Source: JALZOC01 sp038320555
GTDB taxonomy: Bacteria > Acidobacteriota > Vicinamibacteria > Vicinamibacterales > 2-12-FULL-66-21
Direction: 5' to 3'
Assembly: GCA_038320555.1 (NCBI GenBank)
Contig: JBBQEJ010000007.1
Coordinates: 1 to 64,000, forward strand
DNA length: 64,000 nt
Below the pieces are notes generated by a model, which did no database searches, was not told the origin of the DNA, and was given only the letters and a program-made list of their open reading frames with translations. Within the stretch, counting starts at the first letter, position 1. Every line of letters starts with the position of its first letter. Shown here one piece after another: positions 24,202-33,939 of this stretch. Position numbers and translations under genes: made by a program.

Positions 24202-25659
24202 ATGATTCGTCGCTTTGGGTCGTGCGCCGTGCAATGGGCCCTTGCGGCCGCCCTGGTTTCGATGCCATTCGCGATGCGTGCGGCGCCGCAGCAGCCATCG
24301 GCTCGGGCCCACACCGGCCAGACGGCGCTCGATCGGTACGTCGCCGCCCCCGACTCCAGCTTCGCCTGGAAGGTCCTGCGCGATCTGCCGGCCGAAGGGG
24401 TTACGGCGACGCTCCTGGAGATGACGTCCCAGCGCTGGCTGACCGAGCAGGAGGTCGAGCGGCCGCTGTGGACCCACTGGCTCACCGTTATCCGCCCTGC
24501 GAAGGTGACGAGCGACGCGGCGCTTCTCTTCATCACCGGCGGCAGCAGCGAGCGCCCGGCGCCGGCGCGCCCGCCGGCGTGGCTGGTGGAAGCCGCGCAG
24601 ACCACCGGCACGGTGACGGCCGAGCTTCGACTCGTGCCGAACCAGCCCATGGTATTCAAGGACGATCCGGCGCGCATGCCGCGCTCCGAGGACGACTTCA
24701 TCGCGTACACCTGGAACAAATACCTGCGCACCGGTGACGAGAAATGGCCCGCGCGGCTGCCGATGACGAAGAGCGCGGTCCGCGCCATGGACGCGGTCAG
24801 CGCCTTTGCCGCATCGGCCGAAGGCGGGACGACCCGGGTCGCGCGCTTCGTGGTCACGGGCGCATCGAAGCGCGGCTGGACGACGTGGACGACTGCGGCA
24901 GTTGATCAGCGCGTCATTGCGATCGCTCCGGCCGTCATCGACATGCTCAACGTCGAGCCGTCGTTTATCCATCACTACCGCGCCTACGGCGCATGGTCCG
25001 ACGCCGTGAAGGACTACGTGCAGCAGGGCATCATGGACTGGATGGGAACGCCTCAGTTCCGCGCGCTGATGAAGATCGAGGAGCCGTACGAATACCGCGA
25101 TCGGTTGACGATGCCGAAGTTTCTGCTGAACGCGTCGGGCGATCAATTCTTCCTGCCCGACTCCTCGCGCTTTTACTTCGACGACCTTCAGGGCGAAAAG
25201 CATCTGCGGTACGTGCCGAATGCCTCGCACTCGCTCGAGAAGACCGATGCGCTCGAGAATATCCAGGCGTTCTACATGTCGATCGTCAAGGAGACTCCAC
25301 GTCCCCAGATCAAGTGGACCTTCGAGCGCGACGGGTCGATCAAGGTGGTCGCCAGGGACCGGCCGGACGCGGTGCTGATGTGGCAGGCGACGAACCCGGC
25401 GGCGCGGAATTTTCGGCAGGACGCCATTGGCGATGCATACCAGAGTACGCCGCTGACGCCCAGCGGTCCGAACACCTGGGTCGCGCGTGTCCAGACCCCT
25501 GTGAAAGGGTGGACGGCGTTCTTCGTCGAGATGACGTTCCCCACCGGAGGAAAATATCCGTTCAAGGAAACGACTGCCATCCGGGTGCTTCCCGATACGT
25601 TGCCGTACGGCGCCCCCAAGCCGCAGCATCCCTCGACGTCAGAGCGGCGATCGCGCTAA
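24202..25659 (+). CDS. PhoPQ-activated pathogenicity-related (PqaA-type) secreted hydrolase
   Basis: A 485-residue exported alpha/beta-hydrolase-like protein of the PhoPQ-related family (PF10142 type). The ATG at 24202 follows GGAGG at 24192-24196 by five bases; a TTG at 24190 lies inside the terminator. After the signal (VQWALAAALVSMPFAMRAA) the fold markers are LLFITGGSSERP, the nucleophile-elbow-like VTGASKRGWTTW, LLNASGDQFFLPDS (acid) and PNASHSLEKTDA (His). Residues after about 370 form an extra beta-sandwich-like domain. The substrate is unknown. The gene name reflects Salmonella pqaA; no virulence role should be read into it here. Confidence 0.85.
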   Translation: MIRRFGSCAVQWALAAALVSMPFAMRAAPQQPSARAHTGQTALDRYVAAPDSSFAWKVLRDLPAEGVTATLLEMTSQRWLTEQEVERPLWTHWLTVIRPAKVTSDAALLFITGGSSERPAPARPPAWLVEAAQTTGTVTAELRLVPNQPMVFKDDPARMPRSEDDFIAYTWNKYLRTGDEKWPARLPMTKSAVRAMDAVSAFAASAEGGTTRVARFVVTGASKRGWTTWTTAAVDQRVIAIAPAVIDMLNVEPSFIHHYRAYGAWSDAVKDYVQQGIMDWMGTPQFRALMKIEEPYEYRDRLTMPKFLLNASGDQFFLPDSSRFYFDDLQGEKHLRYVPNASHSLEKTDALENIQAFYMSIVKETPRPQIKWTFERDGSIKVVARDRPDAVLMWQATNPAARNFRQDAIGDAYQSTPLTPSGPNTWVARVQTPVKGWTAFFVEMTFPTGGKYPFKETTAIRVLPDTLPYGAPKPQHPSTSERRSR

Positions 25660-26079
25660 CGGCTGCCTCTCGCGCACGGAGCAGATCATCTCGCGCAGAG
25701 AACGCAGAGGTCGCAGAGAAGATCCTCTCACGCCGAGTCGCCAAGGCCGCCGAAGACCGATCGATACCTGCCGAGTCGGTTCCGCCGACCCGCGCTTCGC
25801 GCGGCAGGAGGTCACGAGATCCCAGAAACAAGCAGCACATGACCTCTCTGCTGTTTGTTTCTGGGATCTCGCGACCTCCTGTTGGCCGGCCGAAGGCCGG
25901 CGTCGGCGGAACACACTGTGGCAGGGTGTCTTCTCGGCGCTCTCAGCGATCTCTGCGCGAGTACGTGACTTGCAACCGGAGTGTCTATTTGAATAATGGC
26001 AGGGTCTCCCGTTCCCTCTGTCCGCCCCTGTGCCATATACTCGGGCGCGGGGGTGTGACTGGATCGAAGTGCTCAGCGC
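25660..26079. other. Gene-free stretch filled by a nested palindrome
   Basis: Most of this 420-base gap is the composite palindromic element at 25691-25961. After it comes CCATATACTCGGG around 26036, a possible -10 box (TATACT) for the MoxR cluster. I see no coding frame with convincing similarity. Confidence 0.6.
25691..25961. repeat. Complete composite nested palindrome, three tiers
   Basis: The outer arms CTCGCGCAGAGA (25691-25702) and TCTCTGCGCGAG (25950-25961) enclose middle arms TTCCGCCGAC (25781-25790) and GTCGGCGGAA (25902-25911). Those enclose an inner hairpin (25806-25880) built on CGAGATCCCAGAAACAAGCA and GCTGTTTGTTTCTGGGATCT. All three tiers are perfect or nearly so. Half copies lie at 6226-6360 and 63136-63300, and the outer word family also occurs at 3865-4000. 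Confidence 0.85.
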
Positions 26080-27371
26080 GTGATCGCCGCCGTGGCGGCC
26101 GCGGCCCGCAGGCGGCGCGCACGCGAAACAAGCCGTCTCCTGTGGCGGGTTGCGCCGATCGTGTCGGCAACAGGGCTCATCGTGGCTGCGTTCGTGAGAT
26201 GGAGGAACGCGTCTGCGGTCATTCCGCCGGTCTTGCTGGTCCTCGCCGCAGCGGCGTGGATCGCGTACGCGTATCTGCAGCGGTATCGCGTGCGCGTCTC
26301 AGATGCGACGGCTGCCGCGATTGACGACGACGCGCACCTCGGCGGTGAACTGCGAAGCGCGGCCTGGTTTGCGGCTCGCGGCACGACCGACCCCTGGGCA
26401 GGTTTCCATCTCGAGCGGGCGGCCGATCACCTCGAGTCCATTGATTTCGCCCGACTGTACCCGCCCGTTCGCGCACGTCGCGCACGCGTGGCGACGGGCG
26501 TGATGGTCGCGCTCGCATTGCTCCTCGTGGCGACGTTCCCCGAGCGCCCTCGCGCCGTCGCGGCGACGCGGGTCGCGCCTTCCGAGACGGCCCCGCGGAA
26601 GGTGCCGCCAGTCGCGCTCGAGGGTGTGCCTGCGGAATTGCCTCAGGAGCTCGAAGACCTCCTCGCGGCCATTGAAAACGGCACGTTGCCAGCCGGGAGT
26701 GCCGCGGACGCCGCGCTGCGGAATACGCTCACCCACCTCCAGGCGTTGAAGGATCCGCAGGCGCTCGCGGCGCTGGCCCGTGCCATGGCCGCCGATCGAT
26801 CGCGGGCCGACGACGGCGCGAAGATGAAAGAGCTTGCGGATCGGGCAAAGCGGGATGCGTCGATGACGCCGCCATCAGACATCCGGGACGCGCTCCAGCA
26901 ACTGTCGAAGAAGCTGTCGGATCCGGAGCGCGAGATGGATTCCGCCGGATTCGAGAAGAGCGACGAGGCCCAACCACAGGCCGGCGCCGACCTTGCCGGC
27001 CCGCCCCCGCAGTCGTCACGCGATGCCAGCGCGATTGCGTCGCTCGGAATGGTCGCGTTGTCCAAGCAGGAAGCTTCAGATCCGAACGCGCCTCCCGGAG
27101 CGGGCGCCGGCGGCGCATCATCGTCGCCGGGTCCAGGCGGCACGATGGCCGGGATTTCCAAGGCCTTGCGCCATGAGATCATCGAGGCGAATGAGGACGA
27201 CGTGAGCGGCGACGTGCACACGGCCGAGCGCCGGCAAACGGAGCGCGGGAAAGCGGCCGCGACGTTCACGGGAAGCGCCTCCGGAACGTTCGATGCCACG
27301 CGGGCGTCAGCTCCGCCGCCGGTGCCGGAAACGCGCCGCGCGGGGATTCAGACATACTTCAGCCGTAAACA

Positions 27372-27375
<4 letters not shown>
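26080..27375 (+). CDS. Membrane protein of unknown function heading the MoxR cluster
   Basis: A 431-residue protein starting at GTG; upstream frames are closed. Two hydrophobic segments near 25-40 and 46-66 form a hairpin, a third lies near 136-155 (VATGVMVALALLLVATF), and the rest is polar, Ala/Asp/Lys-rich and probably helical, with a Gly/Pro/Ser-rich stretch near 340-365. Its TGA overlaps the MoxR ATG by 4 bases, so it belongs to the MoxR-DUF58-vWA operon. Long helical membrane proteins of unassigned role are common in such clusters. I do not recognise a defined family. Confidence 0.7.
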
Positions 27376-28364
<989 letters not shown>

Positions 28365-28382
28365 TTTCTGCCAGGTCGCAGG

Positions 28383-28417
28383 CTGGCAGCTGGCAACTGG
28401 AAACTGGCAACTGGAAA
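28383..28417. repeat. Heptamer tandem array, five units
   Basis: Five 7-base units (CTGGCAG, CTGGCAA, CTGGAAA, CTGGCAA, CTGGAAA) sit between the MoxR and DUF58 genes, ending 11 bases before the DUF58 ATG. The position relative to the downstream start is the same as in the kor operon. Confidence 0.88.
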
Positions 28418-28428
28418 CCCCGGCCCGA

Positions 28429-29373
28429 ATGCCCCTCCGTTTCGAAAACGATTTCCTGAAAAAGCTCGAGTACTTGCACGTGGTTTCCAAGCGTGCGCTT
28501 GCGGGACAGAACCGTGCGGACCGGTTATCGCCGAAGCGAGGACGAGGGCTGGAGTTCGCCGATCATCGACCCTACACCCCGGGTGACGACTACCGGCACA
28601 TCGACTGGAAGGCCTACAAGCGTCTCAACCGGCTCCTGCTCCGGCTGTTCGACGAAGAGCGGGATCTGTCAATCTACGTGATGCTCGATGTCAGCCGCTC
28701 GATGGCGGAACCGGCGAAGTTCGACATGGCCAGGCGGATTGCCGCGGCCTTGTGTTACATCGGCCTGGTCCATCTGGATCGGTTGACGATTGTGCCATTC
28801 GGCCGGGGCCTCGGCCACGAATCGTCACCAGGACGAGGGAAGGGACGGATCTTCCGCGTGTTCGATGCGCTCGAACGGCTCGAAGCGTCAGGGCCTACCG
28901 ACCTGCGCGAGTCCTGCAAGGTGTTCGCATCACGCCCACGTCAGCTCGGGCTCGTCGTGATGATTTCGGACTTTCTCGACCCCGGGCCGCCTTCGCCAAT
29001 GGCTGCGGCGGGCTCCCGCCGTAGCTCAACTGAAGGGAATTCGCGAGCGAAGGCGGAAGGGTACCAGGCCGGACTCAAGATCCTACGCACGCTCGGCCAC
29101 GATGTGTTTGCCGTGCACGTAACGTCGGAGCGGGACCGCGATCCGGGGGTGCTCGGCACAGTCCGCTTCGTCGACGTCGAGACGGGCGAGGTGCGCGAGG
29201 TAGACGTCACGCCGCGGCTTGCGACCGCCTACATCCAGGCCTCAAAGGCGCACGGTGAGGCGCTGGAGCATTTCTGCGGACGCTACGACATCGGCTACGT
29301 GCGGGCGGAGGCGGAGCGGCCCTTTGAAGACGTCATTCTGCGGACCTTCCGCCAGGGACGGTTTCTCGCATGA
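28429..29373 (+). CDS. DUF58 domain protein with an in-frame repeat insert
   Basis: A 314-residue protein of the DUF58 family, cytosolic in this form (no N-terminal membrane segments). The family hallmark HRPYTPGDDYRHIDWKAYKR is near 46-64, and a vWA-like core follows (IYVMLDVSRSMAEP with a MIDAS-type DVSRS; VVMISDFLDP). Between VVMISDFLDP and AGLKILRTLGHDVFAVHV there is a stretch of about 23 residues encoded by a palindromic DNA insert (28987-29056). The family works with MoxR ATPases. Its stop overlaps the next gene by 4 bases. Confidence 0.9.
   Translation: MPLRFENDFLKKLEYLHVVSKRALAGQNRADRLSPKRGRGLEFADHRPYTPGDDYRHIDWKAYKRLNRLLLRLFDEERDLSIYVMLDVSRSMAEPAKFDMARRIAAALCYIGLVHLDRLTIVPFGRGLGHESSPGRGKGRIFRVFDALERLEASGPTDLRESCKVFASRPRQLGLVVMISDFLDPGPPSPMAAAGSRRSSTEGNSRAKAEGYQAGLKILRTLGHDVFAVHVTSERDRDPGVLGTVRFVDVETGEVREVDVTPRLATAYIQASKAHGEALEHFCGRYDIGYVRAEAERPFEDVILRTFRQGRFLA
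28987..29056. repeat. Palindromic element inserted in frame within the DUF58 gene
   Basis: CCGCCTTCGC (28987-28996) and GCGAAGGCGG (29047-29056) are perfect 10-bp terminal inverted arms, with a further GGCGGGCTCCCGCC stem between them. The insert adds a Ser/Arg/Ala-rich segment to a protein family that normally has a short loop here, and it keeps the frame open. Confidence 0.7.
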
Positions 29374-31178
29374 CGTTTGCCGGGATGGCGACGTGGCAGG
29401 CCTGGGCGCTTCTTGCCGGCGCGGGCGCGCTGGCCGCCGGCTTGTTTTTCATCAAGCTGCGCCCGCCGCGCATTCTCGTGCCCTCGCTGTCGTTGTGGCA
29501 GCGAGTGCTCGATGCCTCACCGGATATCACGCGGTGGGAGCGCATACGCCGGGCGGTGTCACTGCTCGTCACCGTAGCGATTGCCGCCATGCTGGCGATG
29601 GCGGTTGCCCGGCCTTCACGCGCGGCCGGGCCTGGCGCCGGTGCGCGCGGCCGGATGCTGGTGGTGATCGACTCTTCGTGGTCGATGCTGGCGAAGACGC
29701 GCGGCGGTGAAACGCGGTGGGACCGCGCGCGTGCGGAAGCGCGGCGACTTGCGGCGTCGAATGACGAGGTGGCGCTTGCCACGACGGCCGATGGCCTTGT
29801 CGAAGGGCCTACCGACGATACCGTGCTCATCGAATCGGCATTGGCGAGGCTGACGCCCTCGGTCTCGGATGCCTCCTCATCGTCGTCGTCCTGGCCCGTG
29901 ATCTCCGGGATGGACTCGGTCCATTTCATTACCGACGGCGCCGTTGCCCGCTCGCTCGATCGATCCGTGGTCGTGCACTCCGTGTTCGAGCCGGTTGCCA
30001 ACGTTGCCATCACGGCCTTCGACGTTCGGCCCTCGCTCGGGCCCGATCGGCGGGGACCCGGTTCGCAGATTGCCGAGGGCTACCTTGAAGTCGCAAATTT
30101 TGCGCCCGCGGCGCAGCAGGTTCATATCGTCCTGACGCGCGGAAACGTCACGATCGGCGATAGCCACATCGACATGGCGGCAGGCGAGGCGTATCGGCAG
30201 GTTATCCCGCTCACGCGGCAGGGAGACCCGTCGCTGCGGGCGCACGTGGAGGCATCGCAGAACGCGCTTGGCGTGGACGACGACGGTTTTGCGTGGATCG
30301 GGCGCGCGCAACGGTTGTCGGTCGTGGTCGTTGGAGAGCGCACCGAGTGGCTGCGGCGTCTGCTCGCGCCGGATGCCGATGTGCGCGCAACGTTCGTCAC
30401 GCCTCAGGCGTATCGAGACGGACGCGAAGATGTGACGATCTTCGATCGTTGGGCGCCGGCGAGCCCGCCACCGCGACCCGCGCTCTACTTTGCGCCGCCC
30501 CCGGAGACGCCCTGGCTGTCGGGCTCGTCCGGTGTGGCCGCCGAGGAGGAAAGGCGCCCGCGATGGGAGAACGCTGGATCGCACCCCGTGCTTCGGGGAG
30601 TCGATCCGCTGACGATCCGGATCGACAAGGCGCGCGGGTATTCGTCGCCGCTGCTCATTGCGGCGGCGCGGTCGGCGCGTGGAACCCCACTCGTCTCCGT
30701 CAGCGAAACTGCTGAACGCCGATTCGTCGTCGTGGGTTTCGGGCCATCGGAATCAAACCTCGCGTCGGCGCCCGGGTTTCCTGTTCTTGCCGGCAACGCT
30801 CTCGCGTGGCTGGCACATCCGGAGTCACAGGCACATTCGCTCCGCCCGGGCCTCGCGTCGTTCAGCGAGGTGACGACGAACGTGAGTGGGCCTCGCGGAG
30901 AATCGCTGCCGCTGACCCGCGTGGGCGGCGCGGCCGTCGGGATCCTTCGAACGCCCGGACTGTATGTGGCCGAAGGGGGAGGGACGCGAAGCACGTTTGC
31001 GATGAACATGGCGGACCCCCAGCGATCGAATGTCGCGCACTCCACCCTCGCCTCAGGAGCGAACACGGCCTCCGCGCAGGGATTTCCGGACCCCTCCTGG
31101 TGGATAGGCTGCGCGATAGCGGCGTTCGTGCTCGCGCTTGTCGAGTGGTGGACATGGCAGCGCCGCCTCACGGTCTGA
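29370..31178 (+). CDS. BatA-type membrane protein with vWA domain
   Basis: A 602-residue inner-membrane protein. The N-terminal BatA-like module has a membrane segment at about 8-26 and the segment RAVSLLVTVAIAAMLAMAVA (about 62-81). The vWA domain follows at once with a MIDAS motif, VVIDSSWSM (DxSxS). Long periplasmic beta-rich and GATase-like regions lead to a final membrane segment near 575-595 (WWIGCAIAAFVLALVEWW). In MoxR clusters these proteins are thought to sense or organise metal-dependent protein contacts at the membrane. Start overlaps DUF58 by 4 bases. Confidence 0.85.
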   Translation: MTFAGMATWQAWALLAGAGALAAGLFFIKLRPPRILVPSLSLWQRVLDASPDITRWERIRRAVSLLVTVAIAAMLAMAVARPSRAAGPGAGARGRMLVVIDSSWSMLAKTRGGETRWDRARAEARRLAASNDEVALATTADGLVEGPTDDTVLIESALARLTPSVSDASSSSSSWPVISGMDSVHFITDGAVARSLDRSVVVHSVFEPVANVAITAFDVRPSLGPDRRGPGSQIAEGYLEVANFAPAAQQVHIVLTRGNVTIGDSHIDMAAGEAYRQVIPLTRQGDPSLRAHVEASQNALGVDDDGFAWIGRAQRLSVVVVGERTEWLRRLLAPDADVRATFVTPQAYRDGREDVTIFDRWAPASPPPRPALYFAPPPETPWLSGSSGVAAEEERRPRWENAGSHPVLRGVDPLTIRIDKARGYSSPLLIAAARSARGTPLVSVSETAERRFVVVGFGPSESNLASAPGFPVLAGNALAWLAHPESQAHSLRPGLASFSEVTTNVSGPRGESLPLTRVGGAAVGILRTPGLYVAEGGGTRSTFAMNMADPQRSNVAHSTLASGANTASAQGFPDPSWWIGCAIAAFVLALVEWWTWQRRLTV

Positions 31179-31182
31179 TGTC

Positions 31183-33786
31183 GTGGTGAGCTGGGTTGCG
31201 CCGGGCGCGTTGTGGTTGTTGGCGGGCGTGCCGCTCGTCTGGCTTGCGCACCTGCTCGCGCGCACGAGCTTCAACCCGCGCCAGCGACGTCTCCAGGCGG
31301 CCGTACGGTCGCTGCTGCTTGCCGCGCTGGCGCTCGCGCTGGCCCGCCCCGTGCTCTCCACGAGCTCGCCGCGTCAGTCCATCGTCTACGTCGTCGACGT
31401 CTCGCACAGCATCTCGAGCCGCGCGATCGAGGAAGCCGCGCGGCGGATCGATGAGCTCAACGCCGGACTCCGTCCGAGCCATTGGCGCATCGTGGCCTTC
31501 GGCGCAACCTCGGCAACACTCGACAATACCGCGGCACTACGGCGACTGGCGCAGATCGACACCTCTGAAGCCAATCAGTCAATCGATCGTACTGGATCGG
31601 ATCTCGAACGGGCGCTTGGCGCGGCGCGCGCACAACTGGCGCCGGATTCCACGCCGCGAATCGTGCTGTTCACGGACGGCCGGCCAACGATGGGAGATGT
31701 TCGTGCGGCGGTCCTGCGTCTGGCGGCTGCCCACGTTCCGATATTCGTCGAGCCGATGTCCGTGCGGTCGCTGGGCGACACGTGGGTCGACCGGATAGAT
31801 CTGCCGGAGCGGATGGCGGCGGGCGCGGCGTTCACGGCTGTCGTCGCGGTGGGTGCGCAGCGCGGCGCGGCCGCCACCGTCGAGCTTCGCTCGGAGGGGG
31901 CCGTTCTTGCGAGCCGGCACCTCACGATCCCGTCCGGCCTCACCGCCGTCGCGCTCGAGGCACGCATCGACGAGCCGGGCAGCCACGTCTTTCAGGCGTC
32001 GATTTCAGTCGCCGGCGATCCGCTGATGGCCAACAACACGCTCGAGCGTGCGGCGCGGGCGGATCCTCGAGGGCGTGTGTTGTATATCGAGGGAACGCCC
32101 GCGAGCGCGCGATATCTTGCCGGTGCGCTCAAGGGCGGCGGCTTTGACGTCGCCGTCAGGCCGCCATCAGGACTCCCAGCGAGCGCGGCCGCGCTCGATC
32201 CGTGGGACGTCGTGATCATCAGCGACGTCGCGCGCGCCGCTCTCCCGAACGGATCCATAGCCGCGCTGACTGAATGGGTCGAGAAACTCGGGGGAGGGCT
32301 CCTGGTGGCGGGCGGGGAATCCGTGTTCGGCGAGGGCGGTTACCAGAAAACTGCGATCGAACGGATTACGCCCGTGACCTTCGAACGACGCGACGAGCCG
32401 GACGTGGCGCTGGTTCTGGTTCTCGATCGATCGTGGAGCATGGCAGGGCCGTCCATCGATCTGTGCAAGGCAGCGGCGCAAGCGGCCGTCGATGTCATGA
32501 CGGACAAGCAGGCGGTCGGTGTCATTACGTTCAACGATCAGTACGACTGGAACGTGCCGCTCGGCACCGTCGGACAGAATCGCGCGACCATCCGGGAAAG
32601 GATTGCCGCCATCTCGCCTTCCGGTCCCACGCGAATCTTTCCCGCGCTCGAGCAGGCGTATCTGGCGCTCCGCGCCGCAAAGGCGCGCGCGAAGCACGTC
32701 GTCGTATTGTCAGACGGTCGATCGCTCCCAGACGATCACGAGACGCTCGTACGGAAGATGTCGGCCGCGCATATTACGGTGTCGTCGGTTGCCGTCGGGC
32801 CAGCGGCGGACCGCGAGCTGCTGCACAACATCGCGGTCTGGGGCAAGGGACGGGACTATTCCGTGCAGAACGCGAGAGAGCTGCCGGAGGTCTTCGTCAA
32901 GGAAGCAAAGAACGCCGCCACCCCATCATTCGATGAAAAAGACATCACGCCGATTGTGAAAGCTTCTGCGTTTCTTGGCGCCGTGGACGTCGCGCGCGCG
33001 CCGCACCTCAAAGGCGTGACCGCCACGGTGATCAAGGACGCCGCGCTGGAAGTGCTCTCCACCGATGAGGGCGATCCGTTACTGGCATTCTGGCCCGTGG
33101 GGCTCGGGCGGACCGCGGTCTTCACGTCCGATGTCAAAGATCGATGGGCGGCCGGCTGGATCAAGTGGCGCGGCTATGGTCCGTTCTTCTCGGCGGTCGT
33201 GCACGCCGTCGAGCGACAGAGGCCGCGGCTGCTCGATCTGGATGCGGTGCCTGGTCAGATTGACAACGGCACGCGGCCTGTTGCCGTTTCACTCGAGGCT
33301 CGGGACGCGAATGGTGGATACCGCGAATTGCTCCGGCCGTCCGTCGGCATCGTCGCCGGTGAGAGTTCCGCCAACGTTCCGCTTCGACAGGTTGCGCCTG
33401 GCCGCTACGAAGCATCCGTGCTCGCGGATGCCTCGCGCATGGTCACGATCACAACGGCGGATGCCAACGGCACAACGATCTCCCGCGTCGTTGCTGCCGA
33501 CCGAGCGGCGGAGTACCGGTTTCGCCCCGCGGATGCTGCGCTGCTGAAGTCGTTGGCTTCGGCCACCGGCGGCAGCTGGACACCGGCGGTATCGGCTCTG
33601 AGGGCCGCGCCAACCGATCGCCACAGCCAACGCCGGCCTCTGTGGCCTGCCCTGACGATGGGCGCGCTCGGCCTGTGGTTCATCGATTTGCTGCTGCGCC
33701 GCGTGCGCGTGCTCGAACCACGCGTCGCGCCACAGACGCACACGGAAGATCACGTGCGACAGATGCACAGAGAAGAACACGGATAG
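31183..33786 (+). CDS. Large membrane protein with two vWA-like domains and GATase-like fold
   Basis: An 867-residue protein. I start it at the GTG at 31183, four bases after the previous stop, giving VVSWVAPGALWLLAGVPLVW as the first membrane segment; a TTG at 31138 would add a tail antisense to nothing and overlap the previous gene more. The order is: two N-terminal helices, vWA 1 (YVVDVSHSIS, a DxSxS motif), a region like the glutamine-amidotransferase-related domains of such proteins (VLYIEGTPASARYLAGAL), vWA 2 (LVLVLDRSWSMAGPS), a beta-rich periplasmic part and a terminal helix near 835-850. The last 20 residues are encoded by an ACACGGA-type repeat. It closes the MoxR operon. Confidence 0.85.
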   Translation: MVSWVAPGALWLLAGVPLVWLAHLLARTSFNPRQRRLQAAVRSLLLAALALALARPVLSTSSPRQSIVYVVDVSHSISSRAIEEAARRIDELNAGLRPSHWRIVAFGATSATLDNTAALRRLAQIDTSEANQSIDRTGSDLERALGAARAQLAPDSTPRIVLFTDGRPTMGDVRAAVLRLAAAHVPIFVEPMSVRSLGDTWVDRIDLPERMAAGAAFTAVVAVGAQRGAAATVELRSEGAVLASRHLTIPSGLTAVALEARIDEPGSHVFQASISVAGDPLMANNTLERAARADPRGRVLYIEGTPASARYLAGALKGGGFDVAVRPPSGLPASAAALDPWDVVIISDVARAALPNGSIAALTEWVEKLGGGLLVAGGESVFGEGGYQKTAIERITPVTFERRDEPDVALVLVLDRSWSMAGPSIDLCKAAAQAAVDVMTDKQAVGVITFNDQYDWNVPLGTVGQNRATIRERIAAISPSGPTRIFPALEQAYLALRAAKARAKHVVVLSDGRSLPDDHETLVRKMSAAHITVSSVAVGPAADRELLHNIAVWGKGRDYSVQNARELPEVFVKEAKNAATPSFDEKDITPIVKASAFLGAVDVARAPHLKGVTATVIKDAALEVLSTDEGDPLLAFWPVGLGRTAVFTSDVKDRWAAGWIKWRGYGPFFSAVVHAVERQRPRLLDLDAVPGQIDNGTRPVAVSLEARDANGGYRELLRPSVGIVAGESSANVPLRQVAPGRYEASVLADASRMVTITTADANGTTISRVVAADRAAEYRFRPADAALLKSLASATGGSWTPAVSALRAAPTDRHSQRRPLWPALTMGALGLWFIDLLLRRVRVLEPRVAPQTHTEDHVRQMHREEHG

Positions 33787-33939
33787 ATGCGCCCTGCGCC
33801 CCCGACGCCGCAGCGCCGACTTGAGTGACGTGGCGGATTCGATGACAGGCCGCGGACGACGCGCCCTCTTTTGTCCGTGTTTGTCCGTGTGCTTCCGTGG
33901 CATGAGATATCCTCAGCCGGCACCGTAATAGGAGGAATC
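33787..33939. repeat. ACACGGA-family repeat region after the MoxR operon
   Basis: TGTCCGTGTTTGTCCGTGTG with CTTCCGTGG after it is the inverse of words in the tail of the vWA gene (CACACGGAAGATCACG, AGAACACGGA). The two sides can form a stem around the stop codon and may act as terminator. Confidence 0.6.

Noticed and set aside
24202..25659. Virulence gene, because of the PhoPQ-activated pathogenicity-related name
   Set aside because: The family is widespread in harmless soil bacteria, and nothing around it suggests host interaction.
25691..25961. CRISPR array or rho-independent terminator
   Set aside because: No regular repeat-spacer alternation, and there is no T run; the symmetry is nested inverted arms.
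28365..28428. CTGGNAA array as vector or primer contamination
   Set aside because: Similar arrays with varied units occur at several intergenic sites on both strands, which fits natural repeats better than an artefact.
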